DNA from: Callorhinus ursinus
Lineage: Eukaryota; Chordata; Mammalia; Carnivora; Otariidae
Direction of reading: 5' to 3'
Assembly: GCF_003265705.1 (NCBI RefSeq)
Contig: NW_020313005.1
Coordinates: 19,704,671 to 19,768,670, forward strand
DNA: 64,000 nt
Numbering within the stretch: the stretch's first letter is position 1; the number at the start of each line of letters is the position of its first letter. The position numbers were made by a program, and so were the translations under genes. Shown here piece by piece: positions 57,286-64,000 of this stretch. The notes beneath the pieces are model-generated. The model saw only the letters and a list, made by a program, of their open reading frames with translations, searched no databases and was not told the DNA's origin.

Positions 57286-57384
57286 GCTTACCTCCCCCCA
57301 AAAATGTAGTTTACCAATAGATGTTTATTAAATGTTAGGGATTCACTATAGTGCTGAATATCACATGCCTGGTGGGTGTTTTTT

Positions 57385-57624
57385 TTTTCTTTTTAAAAAA
57401 AGATTTTATTTATTTATTTATTTATTTACTTACTTACTTCTTTCTTTCTTTCTTTAGAGAGAGCAAGCAGGGGGAGGTGCAGAGGGAGAGAGAGAAAGGG
57501 AATCTCACGCAGACTCCATGCTGAGCACCCAGCCAGACACGGGGCTCGATCCCACAACTGGGATCATGACCTGAGCCGAAATCAAGAGTCAGATGTTTAC
57601 CTGACCGAACCACCTGGGTGCCCT
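57385..57624 (-). repeat. SINEC with expanded tail
   Basis: Minus-strand Can-SINE with TTAC and TTTC tetranucleotide repeats in its tail. CCTGGTGGGT lies at about 57369 and 57627. Confidence 0.93.
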
Positions 57625-57639
57625 TCCTGGTGGGTTTGT

Positions 57640-58345
57640 AAAACAGCCATATTGAAGTATAATTTATATGCCATAAAATCCCACATTTTAAGTGTATATT
57701 CAATGACTATTGGTAGATGTCCGGAGTTGTGCACCCACCACCAAATCCAGTTTGAGATCATTTCCATCACTGCCCAGAGATCCCCCATGCCCATTTGCAG
57801 TGACTCTCCCTCCCCTCTGCCCCAGCTCCAGGCAACTGTAACCTACTTTAAGTCTCTATAAATTTGTCTTTTCTGGATTTGCCTTTCCTCATGTATTGGA
57901 CTTACAGAATATGTGATCTTTTTTGTCTGGCTTCTTTCATTAGCATAATGTTTTTGTGATTCACTCATGAATAATGCTGCTATGAACATTCACACACACG
58001 TCTTTGTGTAGACATATGTTTTCATTTCGCTTGGATAAATGCCCAGCAGTAGAAATGCTGGGTTGTATGGGAAATTTATGTTTAACTTTTTTTTAAAATT
58101 TTATTTTATTATGCTATGTTAATCACCATACATTACATCATTAGTTTTTGATGTAGTGTTCTATGATTCATTGTTTGCGTATAACACCCAGTGCTCCATT
58201 CAATACGTGCCCTCCTTAATACCCATCACCAGGCTAACCCATCCCCCCACCCCCCTATGTTTAACTTTTTAAGAAACTGCCAAACTGTTTTCCAAAGAGG
58301 TGGTACCATTTTCCATTCCTACCAGCAAAGGATGAGAGTACCCGG
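57640..58345 (-). mobile_element. old L1M 3' fragment, interrupted by a young L1 tail
   Basis: TATTGAAGTATAATTTATAT, AATAATGCTGCTATGAACATT and AAACTGCCAAACTGTTTTCC are antisense L1M. A 165-bp younger L1 3' end lies at 58091-58255. Confidence 0.8.
58091..58255 (-). mobile_element. carnivoran L1 3' end, severely truncated
   Basis: T-rich start, then TTAATCACCATACATTACAT and GTATAACACCCAGTGCTCC. An exact 14-bp duplication, TATGTTTAACTTTT, lies at 58077-58090 and 58256-58269. Confidence 0.93.
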
Positions 58346-58500
58346 CGTTGTACATATATTATTTTGCATAGATATGTGTGATCATATCATAACGACTACT
58401 TCATAGGTGGGAAACTTCAGACTGAAAGAAGTTAACTGATTTGCAGCCTTAACAAAGCCAGTATTCAACCATGTCTGATTCCAAAGCCATCCTTTTTCTA
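58346..58500 (-). repeat. MIR SINE remnant
   Basis: GTTAACTGATTTGCAGCC and CCAGTATTCAACCATGTCTG follow the reverse MIR order weakly. Confidence 0.55.
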
Positions 58501-58914
58501 CTATGGGACTAGGCTCTGTGCTGGATGCTTGTTTCCTTTAGCAGAGACGGGGGAGGGTGCTTTGCTTTTTGACTCATTCATTCTAAGGAGCCGTACAAGA
58601 GATTGGGTGAGTAATGGAGCCTCAAACCAGGGAAGGAGGACTTCTGTTTCTACACCTTGATCCTGGATGCCAACCCCCGGAAATGGTTCACATGACTCAC
58701 TTGTTTCTTCAATTTTAGAGTGAAACTTCAGTCCCAGGTAATGGGTGACACAGCAAATGAACAAGCTGGGCAATAGAAACAAGTCCCCATTCCTGTGGAC
58801 TTTGACAGTCTGGTAATCGCTTGGCTGGCCACAGAACAGGGAGAGGAGAGTTTTGCTTTCATCTTGTCTCTGAGTCAGCAAGTAGTTGGTTACTGAAATC
58901 ACATCCGCTAACAA
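58501..58914 (-). other. open frame of 137 codons, no family recognised
   Basis: The longest frame outside repeats, the CpG island and the BTF3 copy. It starts MLADVISVTNYLLTQRQDES and has no clear domain, signal peptide or membrane segment. Base composition is ordinary. I see no promoter or splice structure. Most likely a chance frame. Confidence 0.15.
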
Positions 58915-59047
58915 GTCCAGGCAACTGCTGACTGGATTGTTCCCTGCCTTGTTGGGTATGGTTGGTCAAAACACTAACAGCAAGATATGTAACTTCATTA
59001 CATAAACACATGGGAGACATCATAGTCAAATTGAAAAGATCAAGCAA

Positions 59048-59252
59048 GGGGTGCCTGGATGGCTCAGTCAGTTAAGCATCCGACTCTTTTGATCTGGCTC
59101 CAGTGGTGATCTTGGAGTCGTGGGATTGAGCCCCACGTCAGGCTCTTCGCTCAGCGCAGAGTCTGCTCCTCTGCCTGTCCCTCTGCTCTCTCTTTTTCTC
59201 AAATATATAAATAAAGTAAATCTTAAAAAAAAGAAAAAAGAAAGAAAAAGAT
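59048..59252 (+). repeat. SINEC
   Basis: Can-SINE of the CATCCGACTCTTTTGATC subtype, with GATCAAGCAAG and GATGAGGCAAG target remnants. Confidence 0.92.
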
Positions 59253-59339
59253 GAGGCAAGAGTGCTTGCTTTCTGTAACCTTTACCTTCAGCAGGATTTT
59301 AATAAAAGTCTATCCTCTCTTATTAATATCTTCCTACAT

Positions 59340-59620
59340 CACCATTCCCAGGGGCATCATGTTAGGGTAAACAAGCATGGAATCTGGCATTTTCCTTCAT
59401 TCATCCTTCACAGCAGGGACCGTGTCTTGTTCAGCTTTGTGTTCCCTGCAGTGCTTAGCATGATGTCTTGTAACATCAGAGTTTCATCATCTCTCACCTG
59501 GACTATGGCAATCAATCTCCCAGTGGTCACCCTCCACCTGTATCTCCACTATGCCATCCATTTTCCACACTGTCTCCTGAATTATCTCTCTACAACACAT
59601 TTTTTACTCAAAGAGAAATG
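59340..59620. mobile_element. L2 LINE remnant
   Basis: CAGCAGGGACCGTGTCTTGT, TCATCTCTCACCTGGACTAT and CCATCCATTTTCCACACTG resemble L2 sequence. Confidence 0.6.
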
Positions 59621-59885
59621 ATGACATTTTATTATTTAATTAGATTCGTGGTGCTGCAAATGGCAAAGGTAACGCCACACATGTCTGTGCATTCAAGATG
59701 CCCACTGATTTACGGTGCGGCCAAAAGAAAAAAAAAAGATATTTTAAGGCCGGGAATTGCTGTGGGGGAAAAAAATCCATATTCTTTAGCAGGTTATAAA
59801 AGACCATTTGTAACCTGGCACCCCACAGCTTGATTTCTCACTATTCTCTTCCCCTCTCTGCTCTTTCTGAAAGGACCAGTTATTG
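59621..59885. other. unassigned intergenic sequence
   Basis: Nothing recognised beyond a short A-run. Confidence 0.5.
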
Positions 59886-60016
59886 GGGGCGCCTGGCTGG
59901 CTCAGTCAGTGGAGTATGGGACTCTTGATCTCGGGATCATGAGTTGAAGTCCCATATTTAGCATAGAGCCTACTTTATAAATACATACATACATACATAC
60001 ATACATACATACATAA
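59886..60016 (+). repeat. older Can-SINE with ATAC microsatellite tail
   Basis: GGGGGCGCCTGGCTGGCTCAG head; the tail has grown into about nine ATAC units. AAAGGACCAGTTATT and AAAGGACCACTTATT flank it. Confidence 0.92.
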
Positions 60017-60218
60017 AAGGACCACTTATTCATTCTCTTTATGTTTCCTAGCACCTATGGCAGGCCTGAACATAAAGCAGTGTTCAATAAATACTTTTTG
60101 GTAGATTGATCGTTGTTTTGACTTGTTAAGAGCTGTATCAATTTAAGTCTTCAAAGGAGGTTTCTACTAATTCCTAGGACTTTCTTCATAACAGAGGCGG
60201 CATAAAAACGATAAATAA

Positions 60219-60417
60219 GGGGCACCTGAGTGGCTCCGTCTTTAAGTGTCTGCCTTCGGCTCTGGTCAGGATCCCAGGGTCCTGGGACGGAGTCCCGCAT
60301 CAGGCTCTCTGCTCCTCCGGAAGCCTGCTTGCTTCTCCCTCTCCCGCTCCCCCTGCTTGTGTTCCCTCTCTCACTGTGTCTCTCTCTGTCAAATAAATAA
60401 ATAAAATCTTAAAAAGA
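60219..60417 (+). repeat. SINEC
   Basis: GGGGCACCTGAGTGGCTCCG head, AAATAAATAAATAAAATC tail. Confidence 0.93.
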
Positions 60418-60627
60418 TCAACTTCAGACACCTAAATAATAGGGAATGGTGTAAGTTTTCATCTCATGAATATACTCTTTATTCTAAGTATGGCAAAAGT
60501 TAATGCTGGTAAGTGTTTCCTTTCCTGTTTTTGTCAGAGATTAGGTTATGTTGACAAATAAGTATTTGAATCTTCTTAGTGGGTGAAATTTTCTGAACTC
60601 TGCATAGGGTCCTCCTTTGGGTGTGTC
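60418..60627. other. unassigned intergenic sequence
   Basis: Nothing recognised. Confidence 0.5.
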
Positions 60628-60802
60628 ATTTTTCTCTTGCTCAAAGTGTGGTCCTTGGACCAGCAACAACAGCATCACCTTAGAATTTGTTAGAAATGCA
60701 GAATCTCAGATCCCACCTCAGATTCTAAATTATAATCTGTATTTTACACAGGATCCGCACAGGACTCATATGCAAATTAAAATTTGGAAAGCACTGATAT
60801 AG
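60628..60802 (+). mobile_element. MER5A-type hAT DNA transposon
   Basis: CAAAGTGTGGTCCTTGGACC, CAGCATCACCTTAGAATTTG, TTAGAAATGCAGAATCTCAG and TTTGGAAAGCACTGATATAG cover most of a MER5A element. Confidence 0.85.
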
Positions 60803-61606
60803 CCAATTAGGAAAATGAAATTCAACATAAAAGTCCCCTGGATTTTAGTGATTTTTAAAAGACAGTGATTCTTAGTTTTATAGGTTTTGGACTCCTTGGA
60901 ATGTGCAGGAAAAGACGAAATCTTCCCTCAGAAAAAATGCACATATGAACTGGAATATGATATTTAGCATTAAACTTTTAGAGGGATTCAAGAGTTTCAA
61001 GGTTAAAAGCTAGGGTCTTATTTTTCTTCTCTAACCTGGGGGAAAACTTTTCAATAATTTGCGTATGAATGGGCTGAAAGACTAGAGCCTGAACACGACC
61101 TGAATAGTTGAAATGTTTGTGTGAGCCTGTGACTTTTGTATGAAGAAACAAAAGAAACTCAAAAGTATTTTTTCTAGAAACGTAGTTACCAGCAATGATC
61201 GCATTTGTAGGTAGTGGTGATTAATGTTTCTTCCTGGTGAGGAAATGCATTTAAACTTAAAAGAACTTGATTTTGTCTTGAATAAAATGAAGAGATTGGA
61301 TGCCATACTAGAATTTGAAAAGGAACCTTGAGAGAAAAGAATCCTGCTTAATTCTCAAGCTCTCTGCTGGTTACTTTAATACGATAAGAAAGAGAAGTTA
61401 AGAGAATATTTACATTCCATGACCACAGGCGTAGAGTAAATAAAAAACACTGTTAAGGAGGAGAAAAGGTCTTACTTAAATTTAAATCTATGCAGAACCT
61501 GTCTCTTGTTAATGTTTGCTGAGAAGGAGCAAAAGCTCAAGCAACTTAAAATCCAAACATGAAGTATCATGGTAGCCATAAAGTACAATGGACTTTCCCC
61601 CTTACT
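60803..61606. other. unassigned intergenic sequence
   Basis: No repeat or gene recognised. Confidence 0.5.
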
Positions 61607-61802
61607 TTTTTTTTTTTTTAAAGATTTGATTTACTTGACAGAGAGACAGCATGAGAGAGGGAACACAAGCAGGGGGAGTGGGAGAGGGAGAAGCAGGCTT
61701 CCCGTGGAGCAGGGAGCCCGATGCGGGGCTTGATCCCAGGACCCCGCGACCATTACCCGAGCCGAAGACAGATACCCAACAACTGAGCCACCCAGGCACC
61801 CC
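61607..61802 (-). repeat. SINEC
   Basis: Minus-strand Can-SINE with CCCTTACTTTTT target copies at about 61599 and 61804. Confidence 0.93.
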
Positions 61803-62392
61803 TCCCCTTACTTTTTACTGTGTTCTACTTTTAATATTCAGAGAAATGTGGTCCTTGCTAACAGAGGATTATTTCTTTAGCCAACGGCACTTGGTTTCCT
61901 CTCAAGTCTTTATAATTATGCATCTATAGCCCTGGTACAATATCCCTGTGTTTTACTCTTCTTTATTGCCATATATACTAGAAAAATCCATCCCATTTTT
62001 TTAAGCTGATTTGCATCAGCAATATCTATTTCTGAGGATTATTCATGGATTACCCATAAATATTCAGAACAATGTTTCTGCGGATCTTAATCTGCACTAT
62101 ATTTGGCATAGAGTTTTGTTTTCTAAAAAATTTTCCATTTCCTTTCTCCCATTCAGCATAAGACTTACCCCAGTTTACTGTTTGGCCAGCCGACGTATTT
62201 GCAATCTCACTCGGATCAAATGGGGCCACATGAAAGGTTCAGCAAGCTGTAAGAGCACTTACACAAAAAGAGGGTTTAACTCAAAATAGAAATTGCCCTG
62301 TATTGATCTTTTTAAATTAAGTTTTAAGTGAACCAAAAAAGATACTCTGTTTCATCGCTGAAAATTCTTAGAAAGTATTTTCTTTAATGTTT
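61803..62392. other. unassigned intergenic sequence
   Basis: AT-rich. The 92-codon frame at 62011-62289 plus has no family. Confidence 0.5.
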
Positions 62393-62407
62393 TCTGGGAG
62401 CTATCTT

Positions 62408-62614
62408 TTTTTTTAAGATTTTATTTATTTATTTGAGAGAGAGAATGAGAGACAGAGAGCACGAGAGGGAAGAGGGTCAGAGGGTCAGAGGGTCAGAGGG
62501 AGAGGCAGACTCCCTGCTGAGCAGGAAGCCCGATGCGGGGACTCAATCCCGGGACCCAGGATCATGACCTGAGCCGAAGGCAGTCGCTTAACCAACTGAG
62601 CCACCCAGGCGCCC
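62408..62614 (-). repeat. SINEC with internal triplication
   Basis: Minus-strand Can-SINE carrying GGGTCAGA three times near 62475-62497. TCTGGGAGCTATCTT lies at 62393-62407 and about 62616-62630. Confidence 0.94.
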
Positions 62615-62630
62615 TCTGGGAGCTATCTTA

Positions 62631-63330
62631 CTGGAAACTGGTTCTTTGCATCCTCTTAGCCTACTCTACTAAAAAATTTTCTTCTCTCCATTTTGCTACC
62701 CCATACCACTTTTCCCAACAGTGGCTCAGAATCTGCATTTGTCTTCCTCTTCCATCCACTCTTGTGTCCTGTTATTTTTCTCCATCACTAAGCAGCTAAA
62801 GGTTCAGCCAAATCAGAAACAAGAGGAAAAGGTTGGCAAGAGGCCACAGCTTGTTTAAAACAATCTATGTTTAATACAGTTCTCGGGCTCTGCCTAGAAA
62901 GTAACCTTCACTAATAAGCAACTAGCAGTCCAGCTACTCTAACAGTTTAGCCACAAGTGAAAGCACACACCGGAGCTACTGGGTTGTTACTTACACACCA
63001 CTTTGGAACCAAAGGTGTGCTCAGAGAAAAGAGAAACCTAGATCTCCAGTTGTGTTTCCTGCTGTCAGTGAGCAGTGCAGAGAGGATCGTAAGTAACCTT
63101 GGCAAGTGAGCCGAACACAGGCAACATGGTAAATTAGCAGGTCAAGTGTGCCTGGAGCAGAAACCTCAACCCCTGGGACTCCAGAAAATCCATCTTAATA
63201 ATTGATGCATCTCATGCATCTCATTTCTGTGTAGAATGCTCTCCATCCCTACATATTTTTCTATGGTGTTTCCTATGGCTATTGTTATTATTTAGGAAAA
63301 CTACTAATTTGTATTTAATTTTTTTGGAGG
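62631..63330. other. unassigned intergenic sequence
   Basis: No repeat or gene recognised. Confidence 0.5.
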
Positions 63331-63378
63331 GGGGGTTGTGGTGGGGAGAGGCAGAGGGAGAGTGAGAGAGAGAATCTT

Positions 63379-63592
63379 TTTTTTTTTTTCTTAGTGAAAT
63401 ACTTTCTTTGTTTTTCTTTTATTTATTTATTTGTTTGTTTCTTTGTTTTTAGATTTATTTTTTTATTTTTATCTTTTTTTTTGATGTAGTGTTCCATGAT
63501 TCATTGTTTGTTCATAACACCCAGTGCTCCATGCAGAATGTGCCCTCTTTAATACCCATCACCAGGCTAACCCATCCCCCACCCCCCTCCCC
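63379..63592 (-). mobile_element. carnivoran L1 3' end, severely truncated
   Basis: Long T-rich, TTTA/TTTG-rich start, then TTGATGTAGTGTTCCATGAT, CATAACACCCAGTGCTCCAT and CAGGCTAACCCATCCCC. GAGAGAGAATCTT occurs on both sides (about 63366 and 63595). It inserted into a degraded SINE-like purine-rich sequence (about 63335-63630). Confidence 0.9.
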
Positions 63593-63802
63593 GAGAGAGA
63601 GAATCTTGAGGAGGCTTCCCACCCCATGAATCCCAGCGAGTATCTTTATAATCATTATTCTGAACTCTAGTGCCAACATCTTTCTTAGGTCCACACTGAT
63701 GAGGTCCCTGGCATTCAGTACTGCCTCTGGTTCTCTTTTTTGATGTGAGTTTTTCTGTCTTGTCATTCGGGCAGAAAGTGTTCACTTTCCTTTCTTTCTT
63801 TT

Positions 63803-63938
63803 AGAAAGTCTTTATTTTATTTTATTTATTTATTTGACAGAGAGAGAGGGTGAGGGAGAGAGCACAAGCAGGGGAAAGTGGCAGGCAGAGGGAGAAGCAG
63901 GCTGCCGCTGAGCAAGGAGCCCGACGTGGGACTCGATC
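63803..63938 (-). repeat. SINEC lacking its head
   Basis: Minus-strand Can-SINE from the T-rich tail to GTGGGACTCGATCC, then unrelated sequence; the tRNA-like head is missing. Confidence 0.88.
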
Positions 63939-64000
63939 CTTTGATTACTCCAATAAACGCTAACCTAGGTGTTGCTATAAGGGTATTTTGTAGGTGTGAT

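Overview
The window is nuclear DNA from a caniform carnivore, probably an arctoid (bear, seal or mustelid relative). The main evidence is more than sixty copies of the tRNA-derived SINEC/Can-SINE element on both strands, plus several short 3' ends of the carnivoran L1. It is a typical mammalian locus: one gene start with a CpG island, two processed gene copies and a dense, nested record of retrotransposition. No prokaryotic features, CRISPR arrays or operons are present. I did not find an undescribed biological system; the most interesting items are retrotransposition structures and the 5' end of one gene.

Centre (about 27.9-29.3 kb): a CpG island holds the minus-strand promoter, 5' UTR and first coding exon of APLP2. 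The exon encodes 35 residues (start, alanine/threonine-rich stretch, leucine-rich signal peptide, first mature residues) and ends at a GT splice donor. An upstream ATG that overlaps the main frame lies in the probable 5' UTR.

Left arm (1 to about 28.7 kb): inferred to be part of APLP2 intron 1, since no second exon is recognisable. It holds an assembly gap inside nested SINEs (1341-1440), an older L1 fragment (5.15-7.07 kb), an antisense L1 3' fragment with a clean target-site duplication (7.4-9.7 kb), a cystatin C-like processed pseudogene broken by a SINE (11.07-11.97 kb), a U6 snRNA pseudogene (13.0 kb), and a very old L1 from about 13.6 to 22.2 kb broken up by more than a dozen later insertions.

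Right arm (about 29.3-64 kb): sequence upstream of APLP2, probably intergenic. It holds an MLT1-type LTR, MIR, L2, CR1/L3-like and MER5-like remnants, several L1 3' ends, microsatellites, and an intact minus-strand BTF3 retrocopy (46.1-46.95 kb) with poly-A tail, 5' UTR and a 17-bp target-site duplication. Two features next to it stand out: a head-to-head chimeric SINE inside one target duplication, and two SINEs inserted at the same target site.

Repeat families are named from memory of their consensus sequences, not from a RepeatMasker run; boundaries without a stated target duplication are good to roughly 10-30 bases.
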